Source: Kitagawia praeruptora
Taxonomy: Eukaryota; Streptophyta; Magnoliopsida; Apiales; Apiaceae
Assembly (NCBI GenBank): GCA_037693485.1
Contig: CM075346.1
Location: forward strand, 45,120,001-45,184,000
Direction of reading: 5' to 3'
DNA length: 64,000 bases
In this document: piece after piece, positions 1 through 10,284 of the stretch
How positions within the stretch are numbered: the first letter of the stretch is position 1
Layout of the letters: each line of letters begins with the position of its first letter
Position numbers and translations under genes: made by a program
Notes under the pieces: generated by a model
Databases searched by the model: none
What the model saw: only the letters and a program-made list of their open reading frames with translations
What the model was told of the DNA's origin: nothing

Positions 1-489
1 ACGGTCAAGAAGCAGCGTTACTTATGCTATATTATATAGCGTATACGCTCTATATTAGAGCGTAATATTCTATGTTATATAGCGTATCCTGTATTCCCAT
101 TTTACCCTTAAATGTTCCGCTCTATTATATATATGTCTTAGCTGAGAACTACACCAATTTCAGCTCAAACAGCCCTTCATGTTTTGAAATATCATTTCAA
201 GAGTGTTCTTGAGTTTATACCCAATCTTAAATCATTTGGAGATATATTTTACACCATCACAAACTTAATATACACAAATCTATACCTATTTTTAATCTAG
301 CAATCTTAATTTATTTGTCAAATTTTACCCAAAGTTGTTCAAATTTGAAGATTTTGAAGATTGAGCTTGGAGTACCAATCCCAAATTAAGATTTTGAAGA
401 TTGAGCTTGGAGTACCAATCCCAAATTAAGATTTTGGAATTTAAGGTTAGCTCTCTATTTAATCCATGGCTTCTTTTATTTTTTCAAAG
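1..489. other. AT-rich flank upstream of the FRS-like remnant
   Basis: No gene is recognised. The motif TATATAGCGTAT occurs at 33-44 and 76-87, and a 12-bp palindrome (AGCGTATACGCT) lies at 38-49. The stretch could be promoter or 5' UTR of the following broken gene, or the degenerate end of a Mutator-like element. No matching inverted end was found downstream, so neither reading is secure. Confidence 0.4.
348..436. repeat. 40-bp tandem duplication
   Basis: A 40-base unit starting ATTTTGAAGATTGAGC at 351-390 is repeated exactly at 391-430, followed by six bases of a third copy. It lies just upstream of the FRS-like coding remnant and looks like a local replication duplication in the leader. 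Confidence 0.9.
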
Positions 490-2820
490 TTAAATCTCCT
501 AATAAGACACCTAGTAAGATTGAGATAGAAAATGAAGATGTTAACGAAAATCCACACACCCCTAAAATAATAGATCTTGATGATGATAATAATGAAGATG
601 TTAAGATTGATGATGATGTTGATGATGATGGTGATGTTGTCTATGATGTTGATGATGGTGATGACAATGATGATGGTGAAGGCAATGATGATGGTGAAGG
701 TAATGGTGTTTCTTTGGATGATTTAAATGATGTTTACCCATGTGTTGGTCAATTATTCGATTGTTTAGATGAAGCGGAGAGGTATTACAGAGATTATGGT
801 AGGCGTATTGGTTTTGAAGTAATAATTAGAACTACACATAAACGTTCAAAAAATAAAAGATTTGTTTGCATTTGTATATATGTCGAAAGGGTGGGTGATT
901 AGCCTCAAAATCTTTGGATGATGAAGGTGAAGTTCCGAAAAAAAAAGGAGAAATAGAGATTCTCTTGGTAGAACAAAGTGTAAGGCACGAATGTATGTTG
1001 TTCATAGAGAGACATCAAAGAAGTGGGAGGTAACATTGGTTAATTTGGTACACAATCATGAGATGGTTTCACCTAGTAAGGTACATTTCATGCCAAGGCC
1101 AAGAAACATAACACCCATCATGCGAGAATTGATTATAATTTTGAGTAAGTCGGGTATTGGGCCTCAACAATCTTTCAATATAATGGGTGAGCTTACGGGA
1201 AGCTTAGAAAATATTGGATTTACTAGTCAAGACATTCGAAATGTTTTGCGTGATATTAGACATCATGTATTTGATTCGAGTGATGCCAAAGAAGGTTTGA
1301 CATTACTTCAAGAATTGAAATGTAATAGTTTTGGGGAATTTTTCTATCGAGTAGATGTTGATGAGGATAATCGGATTCGTTCCATGTTGTGGGTTGATCC
1401 AAGATCATTAAATGCATATAAAAATTTTGGAGACCTGGTAGTATTTGACTCCACATACCGCACCAATAGGTATAGTATGCCATTTGTACCTATTACGGGG
1501 GTGAACCACCACTACCAATCCATATTGTTTGGTTTTGCACTAATAAGGGATAAGAAAGAAAGTTCTTATATATGGGTTTTGAAGAATTGGTTGGAAGCTA
1601 TAGGAAACAAGCTTCCAATCTCAATCATCACCAATCAAGTCATTGCACTTGGAAATGCAATTGCCGAAGTTTTACCAAACAAGAACCATCTTTATTGTAC
1701 TTGGAACATAAGTACTAAATTCGGGGAGAAGTTATCCGGTTTGTACACATATGAACCACATTTCAAAGAAGATTTCAACTTATGTTTGTACAAGTCAATG
1801 ACGGTTGAACAATTTGAAAATAGGTGGGAAGATTTGGTTGAAAAATATGACTCGGTTGATCATGGTTGGTTGCAAGAAATGTATTCCGTTCGACATAAGT
1901 GGGTTCGTGTGTACACTAAACTTCATTTCACTATCGGGATAACAACTACCTCGAGAAGTGAGTCAATGAATACATTTTTTGACGAGTATGTAAAAGCTAG
2001 CACCGGTTTGAAAGAGTTTATAGAGAATTCACAAAAAGCATTGGAGAAACAATATCTTCGTGAGAAAGAAGCGGACTATGAAACAAAGTATAAGGAAAGG
2101 TCAAGAATAACATCATCCTCATTGGCGAATCATGTGGCATCTATTTATAGAAAAGAAATGTTTAGACATTTTCAACACGAACTTTAACAAAGTAGAGCCT
2201 ATGTTGTGAATGAGAGAGATTCCATGAGTACTATGCTATTTAAGGTGTACGAAGCACATAAGACCACGGTGGCGGAGGAAAATAGAAAAGTTTATCAAAT
2301 AACCGTGGCCAATGATATGATAAATTGTATTTGTCAGAAATTTGAAAGTTCGGGAATGATTTGTCGTCATATTATTCGATACTTGAATATGATGCAATGG
2401 ATGGAGATCCCTTCAAATTTAATTAACTTGAGATGGACAATTGGAGCAAATAAAATTGTCGGGTCTATATCGTATAAACCTCCTATCATTGGCGATATTG
2501 TTCAATCACAACCCGCCCGATATACAACTTTGTGCAAAGCCTTTCAAGATTTAGCGGCTCGTGGAAGTTGTTCGATTCCAAGATTTAAATACGTCATAGG
2601 ATTGATTGAAGAAGAGTCAAAATATGTGGAAAATTTTCCTATGGAGATGCCTTCTACGAAAAAAACACCATCATGTGAGGATGAACGTGGAGGTGAAGAT
2701 TTTGATAGATTTAAAGATTTGAAAGACCCTATAATTTCCACCACTAAAGGTCGCTAGAGGGAAAGAATGAAAAGTGGCATAGAAATGTCCACCCCCAAAA
2801 AATCAAGAAAATGTAATCTG
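490..2820 (+). pseudogene. FAR1/FRS-like (MULE transposase-derived) protein, broken
   Basis: Order of domains: an acidic Asp/Asn-rich leader (about 530-700), a FAR1-type DNA-binding region (about 720-1075, including YYRDYGRRIGFEV and, after two frame changes, a TKCKARMYVVHR block), a MULE transposase core (about 1400-1720), and a SWIM zinc finger (CxC...CRH at about 2320-2370). In the family these are transposase-derived transcription factors or transposases. Breaks seen: a frame change near 880-904; a second in an A9 run near 937-945; an in-frame TAA at 2185-2187; an in-frame TAG at 2755-2757. The core reads DSTYRTN, keeping the first Asp, but the usual TDQ is TNQ and the usual C-x-W-H is CTWN, so two expected catalytic-core positions are changed. 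The C-terminal basic region (KSGIEMSTPKKSRKC) is cut at 2819 by an LTR. Introns cannot be excluded as part of the frame changes. Confidence 0.85.
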
Positions 2821-3461
2821 ATATGGGCTAAAAGTAAGCCCTAAAGACAGAATTAATGTTGAATTAATTAGACCTAGCTTGGTCCAGATACGAAGCCCAC
2901 TAATGAGGCCCAAAACCCTAATTAAATATTAATTTTATAATTAATATTAAGGCTAGCTAACAGCTCAGCAATAAGAGCCAAATAAGGATATTATCTCTAC
3001 AAAGAGTAGCCACCAAGGCACACAATCATACAAGGAAACAGACTCCTACAAGGTAGGAGTCTAGAACCTTCCCCAAGGCTGACTTCCCACCAAGTCTCCT
3101 AACCCTACTGCGATTCTAAGGCTTCTCAGCCTATATAAGGGCATGACCCCTCGTTCTCATGATACAACGGTTTTTGGGCACAGCACAATACGTCCCTCCA
3201 CATTTTGCCTTAATCCTTGAATAAGGACATACAAGCCACTACGTCCTAGGTGAGCCCTCGCCGCCATAGCCCCGAGGGCACCATCACCTAGAACTACGTC
3301 TTGGATTGATTCTCAATAACGAGATACGTAGGCACTCTATGAGGACCGATCAGTCTCGAACACGGAAATAGCCGTTAAAGCTCGAAGCTCACCAACCCTT
3401 TAGCATTAAATACACACAAACCCTAGCCATAATTTGATAGCCTAGTTTTTATTCCATAACA
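2819..3461 (+). mobile_element. LTR of a gypsy-type retrotransposon (5' LTR)
   Basis: The segment begins TGATATGGGC and ends CATAACA, so it has TG...CA ends. It contains a TATA box (TATATAA, 3132-3138) and is followed at once by TTTGGCACCATCTGTGGGA, a primer-site-like sequence common after plant gypsy LTRs. It interrupts the last exon of the FRS-like gene. No second copy is in the window, so the element is truncated downstream. Confidence 0.7.
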
Positions 3462-4165
3462 TTTGGCACCATCTGTGGGAAGACAACATCAACCATGATG
3501 AACTCACGGAGAACATCGGTGACTATACACACCACGTCACCACCACTAGCACTTCTGTTAGTTCTACACCCGTGACTACGGAACAAGGGTCTGTACCCCT
3601 TAAACAAATACCCAGATTTCGGGTTCTTAACCCCAATGACGAGTCTCCAAAATTACTAAAACACATGTCGAGGGATCGCGGCCCATAGGGATGAATCCCC
3701 AAGGCCAGGAGATGAATCCCTTTCAAATGGTTGTTTCCCTTCTGGGATACGGCCTACCCCCATGAAGCATAGACCTCCACCACTGTGATTCTCGCAAGAA
3801 CAAAATATAGCCTACGGGCTATCCATCTATCCCTCAAATGCAGGAGACATTGGAGGAAGTGGTCACGCGTATCGAGTGCACAAGCCATATAAACCCCCAA
3901 GCATCACAGGCCTAGGCCCTATCTATGAAGGAGGGTACGAAGAATATTTTGAACCCTATACCGAGGATTCATCATCTAAAGATGATCGAGATCGAGCCCC
4001 GAGGAAGAGGCGTGTAGACAAGGTACCCAATGTCGGGCATATTCGAGAAACTTCGGGCAGAATGTCAAGAATGACATAAAATAAGGTTAAGGCTCATAAG
4101 GCCGAGATCCAAAAGTTGAAACAAGACTTGGAGAAGGAACTGAAGGGTTTCGAGCATCAAACGTA
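3462..4165 (+). pseudogene. Leader and gag debris of the 2819 gypsy element
   Basis: Downstream of the primer site a coding-like stretch can be followed in changing frames: a Ser/Thr-rich start (about 3494-3680), a segment around 3876-4079 with a Tyr/Glu-rich then basic patch (DRAPRKRRVDK), and a short Lys/Glu coiled-coil-like piece (about 4085-4160). This matches the layout of plant gypsy gag N-termini. Many stops and frame changes; no pol. The element ends near 4165-4199. Confidence 0.5.
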
Positions 4166-4198
4166 GCAGAATTAAACGCGAAAAAGAATAAAAAAAAT

Positions 4199-4873
4199 TG
4201 AAACCCTACCGCAGGATCCATGCAAAAACATGATATTTAATTCGGAGTTAGATGATTACCTTAAAGAAGCTTTACAAATTGATGACAGATGGAGGTCCAA
4301 AACAATCACCACGCAGCCCTATTCGAGATCTACATTGCCAAAGTAGTCCACAAGAACACTTGATCGTCCAACGATCACCGGAGCCGGTACTAGCCGAAGA
4401 ACTTGCCCTTCTCTCTCTAGCCTCTCAAACGTTTTTCTCTAAAAATGAATTGTAAAAGTCTATCCTTAAACAATACATCATAATGTATTTATAGGGAAGA
4501 GAGATTGGGCTAAACCCTAAATCGAATTGGGCTTCTCCAAACCCATTTTGATTTGGTTTTAATATTAAATTTGAATTCTTTTTAATTATAATTAAGACCA
4601 GCTCAATTAATTAAATATCCAATTTCGAATTTAATAATTTAATTTAAATTAAAACTCCTTTTAAACGTTCTTATTGTGTAACCCTCTAAGTTATTATTAC
4701 GTTGGCAATAATTTTAATATCCAATAATAAAATTATAAACAATGAGCGGCATCTAGTAATATATCATTGCTACCCAAGTAATAATAATTGGTGATCCAAT
4801 TAAACCATTCATGATTAATGTTTCCGTGTAATATAATCCCTTTAACCAAATATTATAGATTAAACTCGAGGCA
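4199..4873 (-). mobile_element. LTR-like remnant, probably copia
   Basis: An AT-rich segment bounded by TG (4199) and CA (4873) with a TATA-like box (4488-4495, plus strand) and no coding sequence. The composition looks like a dicot copia LTR or part of one. No target duplication matches at the two ends, so limits, orientation and class are tentative. Confidence 0.35.
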
Positions 4874-5147
4874 TGTTATTAGTTGTAACACCCTCAGATC
4901 CGGGGTCAGGGATCCGGTCGTTACGGTCTCAATTTCCATCCACAAACCAACATAAATTAAATTACAACCTTGTGACCCAAAACAACAACATAAAACACAC
5001 CCGTTATAGTCCTAGAGATGAAATCAGAGTAACCATCAATATTATTAATCACAAGTTTGAGTTCTTTCAAACCATGAAGATTACAATTAACTATCACATA
5101 CTCTTTGCCATCCATTTACAAGTCATATACATGAATACCTTTGATAC

Positions 5148-5267
5148 CTAGAAACTAGCAACTAGCCTACCAATAGCTTCCTCCTCAGCAATGGTAGCTA
5201 TTACCTCAGCGGTTAATGTTCTAACGGCTGACACCTGCTTTCGCCGTGTGCGCCTTGTGCGGGCCAT
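5148..5267 (-). CDS. Short basic leader ORF in LTR-B (39 aa)
   Basis: A minus-strand ATG at 5267 opens a 39-codon frame beginning MARTRRTRRKQ and ending at TAG 5148-5150. It lies about 380 bases before the LTR end, just after a conserved GCTATTGCTCACCCTTGCT block. Comparable ATG frames occupy the same place in two other LTRs of this window (9672 and 63930). The first ten residues are very basic, the rest acidic or helical. It may be an upstream ORF of the genomic RNA; translation is not shown. Confidence 0.4.
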   Translation of the reverse strand: MARTRRTRRKQVSAVRTLTAEVIATIAEEEAIGRLVASF

Positions 5268-6179
5268 CTGTCTAACTGTTGTTGTGATATAATAAATAAA
5301 GCAAGGGTGAGCAATAGCCCACCAAAAATATAATTGAATAGTGATAATATATAACAGTTTAAAATATCTTTGAAACCATATGCCATGCGTTTACGGGAAT
5401 GATGCCAGTACAATGTAAATGATGAAGTTACAAGGTAACTCAAATTATATATATTCGGTGGAAATATCTGCTATGTCAAGATAAGCAAGATAGCATCATT
5501 TTCATAAAAGAGGAACTTGCAAGAAAGATATTGCAATTCCAGTTTCAAACACTTTTCAACCCTGCCAACAATGATAATGTTGCAGAAGATTTCCAACATG
5601 GAGAGATGAACTAATACTGGAGCATTGACGCGCCAGGAGACATAACATTTACACGATGATCAGTCGCATGTTATGCTCCCCACCTCTTGCTCTACATGTA
5701 GAAGGAAGCACCGACGGATTTACTTGTCTACCGCCCTCTGGAACCCCCTCCGCCAACGGTTGGGCCATTTGTTGGACCTGCGCCACTGGGTCATTTATGC
5801 ATCTCCTAGTTTATTTAACATCCATAACTTTGAAATATAAAGTTCGTCCCCCTTTCCCCAAGTATAATACTTGTTGATAAGACTCCACAAAGTAGTCGTA
5901 TCTAGTTGGAAAGGAAACTCACCAATATTTCCCAAGATGTTGCTTGTTAATGGATACCAACTTGTTCCAACATTCTTACCCCTCGAATAATGAGTGGGTA
6001 CACAAGATTTGATGAATAATAGAAACCAAGTTGCGAGTGAAAAGAATAGTTTCAAAAATTTTATGACCGGGTAGTCACAAGGTAAATAACATTCATCAAG
6101 TAAGGTTCCCTTATAATAGAATCGAAGGAAGAAGGAGTTACTAAGAATCTTCCCTGATAATATAATAATAATAAGACTC

Positions 6180-6749
6180 TGAATTAATTTACATAATATT
6201 TGAAGGTCGAAGATACTATTTGAATGGAGTAAATCATTTTTGAATCGAGTTAGAAGAATTAAATAAATTTTCCAAGAATATTTATTAAGTCATAATTATT
6301 GGAAGAGCATTGCTCGAAATAATCTTTGAATAAATATTCCTAATAATATTCATCAAACGAATAATGAATATTCGAGTGAATAATAATATTTATTGATGAA
6401 ATAATTATCAAATGGATATTTGAAGTAATATTCAATAATTGAATCGACCTTAAATGAATTTCAAATATAATATTTATTGACTCAAGGGAATATTTAAAAT
6501 GATACTTATCGAATAACTTGAGTTTGAATCAATGTTCAAAATAATATTTATAAAATAAATAGAGTCTGAATGAATATTCAAAATAATATTCATTGAGTAA
6601 ATAACTTGAATGAGGGTTCGAAATAATATTCGAATATTAAATCAACTTTAGATGAATATTAAAGTTAATATTCATCGAATAAATAAATATCGAATGAATA
6701 TTCCAAATAATATTTAATAACTAATCTCAAAGGAATATTCCAATAATAC
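6180..6749. repeat. Degenerate AATATT-rich repeat tract in LTR-B
   Basis: The stretch is built of loosely repeated units of the kind GAATGAATATTCAAAATAATATTTATTGA-like pieces, 25-50 bases apart, with AATATT present many times. It has no coding capacity. It is an AT-rich imperfect tandem repeat within the U3-like part of the LTR. Confidence 0.55.
6745..6749. repeat. Target-site duplication AATAC (left copy)
   Basis: AATAC immediately precedes TGTAATAACCC at 6750; the same five bases follow the other end of the element at 16921-16925. A 5-bp duplication is expected for LTR retrotransposon integration. Confidence 0.95.
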
Positions 6750-9041
6750 TGTAATAACCCTAACTTTGGCAATGCTACAGTGATCCTATGAATAGTAAAT
6801 TTCGAGGATTTAGAGAAATGGTATATAGGTACTCTATAATGGAAATGGAAAATGAATAAACAGAAATCATATTAGTAGTGTACATTGAAAATAAGTGACT
6901 CGAAATGACGTTAGATTTCAGAAATTCCTGAAGCATGAAATTTTGAGGATTTTGATTTCGAATAAGCTTCTAGTGGACACTAAGGAGCATGGAAACATTA
7001 TAAGAATTATATATTGAGGGATTAGTGAATTTAGAATTGAGCCAGGGGATTTTTAAGTTAAGAGAATACCAATGGAATTTGGATTGTTAAATGATCTCAA
7101 AACCACTGAGATAATGAGGTACATTCGTAACGAACCACAATTAGACGAGTATGGAGATTAAGCAACCAAGATTAGTAATATAACAAGGAGACATACCACA
7201 TTATCATCTACCAAGATTATTGGCATGCTATTTAGAAAATCAAGTAATAAGAATATTACATCATCTTAATAACCTCATTATTGATGTCATGTTCCACTAA
7301 CTAAAAACTAAGGGGTAAATTAGTCAATTGCTAAGTAAAATATCTAACTAAGCTTCCAAGGTAAGCTAGAAGATCAAGATTAAGCCAATACCAAAACAAC
7401 AAAAAACACAAAACTCTCTCCCCCATTTCATTACTACATTCGGCAATTCCAAAAAAATAAAAAAAAAAAAACAAAACCCTAGCTAGCTTCAACATAAAAT
7501 CAAGAGATAATTCATGGATGCTCTTGGAGGATAGAAAGAGAGATTCACAAAGTTTCATAGCCATCCATCATCTTTTGGTAAGGTAAATAAATTCTTAAAG
7601 TTGATGATGAATAGTGTTTTCTAAGTGTTAACCTTGTTTTCTTGATTTCTTTGCATGATTTAGACCATACCAAGGTAGTATAAGAGCTTGGTGAGGTTAT
7701 TCATGTTAGTATACTCTTTAAAGTTGATGATTAGCTTGAAACCCTAGCTTGAATCCTTTGGGTTTTGATGATTTTAGTTGGGTTCTAAGATAAGTAGTAC
7801 TAAATCATGTAATCTTATGGTTATAGTTGTTTATATGTGTTTGAATGGTATGGAAATTGTGTTGTGGACTTGGAAATCCATGGTTGGTATGATGACCACA
7901 TGGTATATGTGATGGTGTATAAGGTGGATGATTGTTTTGGAGGGGTTTGATTTTGGAAAGTACGAAAATATAGCCGTTATAATGTCCGATTTTCGTTAGA
8001 ACTACAAACTGCCCTGTTTTTGGACACCAATGCAGTACGGTACCTTACTGTCTAGCACACTTAGTGACCATGAAATGATAGAGCTTAGTTCATAGATCGT
8101 TTTGATATAAGGTGCGTTAAAATCTGACGTACGGTTTAGGAGAAAAGTCAGTTTTAGTGAAAGACGTTCGAAAGTCGAGAAATCGTAATTGTACCAAATT
8201 TGAGGTTATAGTTACCATACTTTAACATGTTTAAAAGCCACGAAATTTTGGGATATGGTAGTAGTGTGGTCAAAGAACTAATACCAGTTGACCTTGCATT
8301 AAAATTCGAATTCTAAAATTTATAAGAAATTTTACAGTCGAGTGTGGTTGTTAGGGGAAATGGTAAAAACCCCTGAAACTTCAATTGAACTTATAAATGG
8401 TTAAGTCCTTGAACCTTTGGGGTAATAATAATACGTTAAACATACATTGAAGTGTAAAGGGTTTTGTTATACAAGAGGATAGTGAGTAAGAGATGTAGTG
8501 TTCTAATGACGGTCCTTTTGTGTTTATAGAAATTCCGGAGGAGGAACCAGCCCTACTGTCAGGACACAGAAATCGAGGCAAGATCCTTCTATCCCTACTT
8601 TAAAAATTATTTATCTTCGGAATGATAATGATATCAAGGCATATATTTATGTATATGTGATGCTTTTGTTGCTATATTGCAAAGAATATATTTCTCTTGA
8701 TTGTGGGAAGTTAAAGAGAGATGATTACGAATGGAGCGTATATGCTCTAAGGTAAAAGAGATATGAAAGAGAATGGTATCAGTTGTTATCTAGGGTTATA
8801 TGGTTTATAATGCTATATTATAAACATTCTTTTAATGTATGATATATATATATACTTATATTTTATAGAAATAATGTGCGAGAATGGAAGTGATATACGG
8901 GAATAGAAATGTGAAACGGTGTTGATAAATTGAATAATGATCTTATAACAAGGGGGATTTGCAACAAATTTGCATAAGAGGCTATGTCAGGGCTGTGTGC
9001 GACATAGTCTAGTATTCATGATTCGGCACGAAGATGCCAAG

Positions 9042-9130
9042 GGAGGATGTTATGCAGGTGGCCTTCCTCCAGGAGGATGTTATGCAGGTGGCCTTCCTCC
9101 AGGGATGATGTTATGCAGGTGGCCTTCATT
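9042..9130 (+). repeat. 30-bp tandem triplication in the 5' LTR
   Basis: Units at 9042-9071 and 9072-9101 are identical (GGAGGATGTTATGCAGGTGG...); a third, altered unit follows at 9102-9130. Each unit contains GGAGG...CCTCC, able to pair. The same array lies in the 3' LTR at 15872-15960. Confidence 0.9.
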
Positions 9131-9671
9131 CCTTCTACTAGTAGTAAACAGAGAGCGGATACGGTCAGGCGACTGATCATCGTCCTACGTATCTGGCGCC
9201 AGTATATATCCCCAAAACTTGAAAGAAAGAATTGAAAATGGTTTTCAGATTTCTATAACTGAAAACAGAAAGGTGATATGAAACGATGAAATTATTGATA
9301 TAGATGAAGAGAAACTGATTTTATATTAATTTATAAAATTACTGTACAGGAGGGAAATGAGAAGATGATAGTGAGAGATTTACTCAAGTATTTATATTAT
9401 TTTAAAATATTACACTAAAAGGGTATATTGGTTGTTATAATATTTAAGAAGAGAAACTGATACTGTATTACCTTAGATTTCTTTCTTATAATAGTAAGTG
9501 GATGATGTATTATTAAATAAGAGTTTTATTCTTCCTTAAAGTTTATAAATTGGTTACTGCTTACATATGTATATACATGTATACTTGGTTACATTTTAAA
9601 TTCTAATTTTCAATATTATCTTGCTGAGCTATTATAGCTCACTCTTGCTACTTATCTATATACAGCTAGGT

Positions 9672-9836
9672 ATGCCAATACTACGCAGAACGCCCCGCAA
9701 GAGGGTAAGGGAAAGGCGACCTACTGAGAGCTCGTTAGCATCAGTCCCCGAGGTAGACGACCAGCGCAAGGGGTTTAGTAGTTTTATGTATATTAAGTGT
9801 GTAAGTTTGAAAGATTGTAATAAATTTGGTTGTTGA
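9672..9836 (+). CDS. Short basic leader ORF in the 5' LTR (54 aa)
   Basis: ATG at 9672 opens a 54-codon frame starting MPILRRTPRKRVRERRP and ending TGA at 9834-9836. It would lie about 100 nt inside the predicted RNA, upstream of all larger ORFs. Similar frames beginning MARTRRTRRK (5267, minus) and MARTRQTPRKS (63930, minus) sit at the same place in two related but diverged LTRs. Family knowledge gives no function. It could act as an upstream ORF or encode an RNA- or DNA-binding peptide. Confidence 0.4.
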   Translation: MPILRRTPRKRVRERRPTESSLASVPEVDDQRKGFSSFMYIKCVSLKDCNKFGC

Positions 9837-10092
9837 AATGCTTCTTGTAGAAGCATCACTCAACAATGTACTGAAGTATGATTCTGGGTTGTAATAACTT
9901 TTTAAATTCTAAACTCTTATTATGGTGAATGTTGTTCTCTGAGCATATGACTGGTGTGTGTGTGTATATTACTGTGGGGTCAATTGTATAAGTATTTATA
10001 AAAAAAAAAAAAACCCAAGAGATATTGAATTTGAATGGAGGTTGGTTCATGATGGCCCAAATTCATGACCCCGAATTTGGGGCTGTCACAGT

Positions 10093-10104
10093 TGGTATCA
10101 GAGC
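10093..10104 (+). promoter_or_regulatory. Primer binding site, tRNA-iMet
   Basis: TGGTATCAGAGC begins two bases after the 5' LTR and is complementary to the 3' end of plant initiator-Met tRNA, the usual primer for these elements. Confidence 0.95.
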
Positions 10105-10204
10105 TAAGAGTCATAATGCTCAGGAACAAGAGTGATAATAATATTGTATCATTTATAATATTAAATTTTGAACTTCCATCAAGTTCAGGGGTGGTATATC
10201 GCAG

Positions 10205-10275
10205 GTAGTATTTATTTTAAGTATTGTTTATAATTTTATAGACCGTTACTAATAAAATTTTATGTTTTATTATAG
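10205..10275 (+). other. Probable 71-nt leader intron
   Basis: ATCGCAG^GTAGTA at 10205 and TTTATTATAG^GGCG at 10275 are good plant donor and acceptor sites around a T-rich 71-nt interval. Removal would place the ATG of the first large ORF nine bases after the junction. Splicing is inferred, not shown. Confidence 0.45.
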
Positions 10276-10284
10276 GGCGTAGAG

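Larger units (their letters stand above)
4884..6749 (-). mobile_element. Gypsy LTR, proximal part (LTR-B), interrupted at 6749
   Basis: Read on the minus strand this is the 3' part of a long gypsy LTR ending GGATCTGAGGGTGTTACA at 4884. Its end resembles the end of the complete LTR at 10090 (..GGGGCTGTCACA) and the one at 63460. The base after the LTR end is not a primer site, so this is a solo LTR or a 3' LTR. The young element at 6750 is inserted in it; the remainder resumes at 16921. Positions 5460-6180 show no coding sequence. Confidence 0.8.
6750..10090 (+). repeat. 5' LTR (3341 bp)
   Basis: Begins TGTAATAACCC and ends GGGGCTGTCACA. It matches 13580-16920 with the same length and with no difference seen by eye, including homopolymer runs near 7446 and 9990. 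A TATA-like TTTATAAAT at 9542-9550 would place transcription start near 9575, leaving a U3 of about 2.8 kb, unusually long. The R/U5 part holds the hairpin TGAGCTA-TTA-TAGCTCA (9624-9640) and a short basic ORF. Other open frames in the LTR have no recognisable content. Confidence 0.95.

Noticed and set aside
1..130. Possible Mutator terminal inverted repeat beside the FRS-like gene
   Set aside because: No matching inverted end or 9-bp duplication was found downstream.
4199..4873. Complete solo LTR
   Set aside because: TG and CA ends can be chosen, but the flanking five bases do not match, so only a remnant is claimed.
7331..7564. 77-codon minus-strand frame, repeated at 14161
   Set aside because: It is duplicated only because it lies in both LTRs; a Phe run from an A-rich tract and no conserved content.
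10093..10104. tRNA-like TGGTATCAGAGC sequences
   Set aside because: These are retrotransposon primer sites (also at 21535 and 33848), not tRNA genes; no cloverleaf flanks them.
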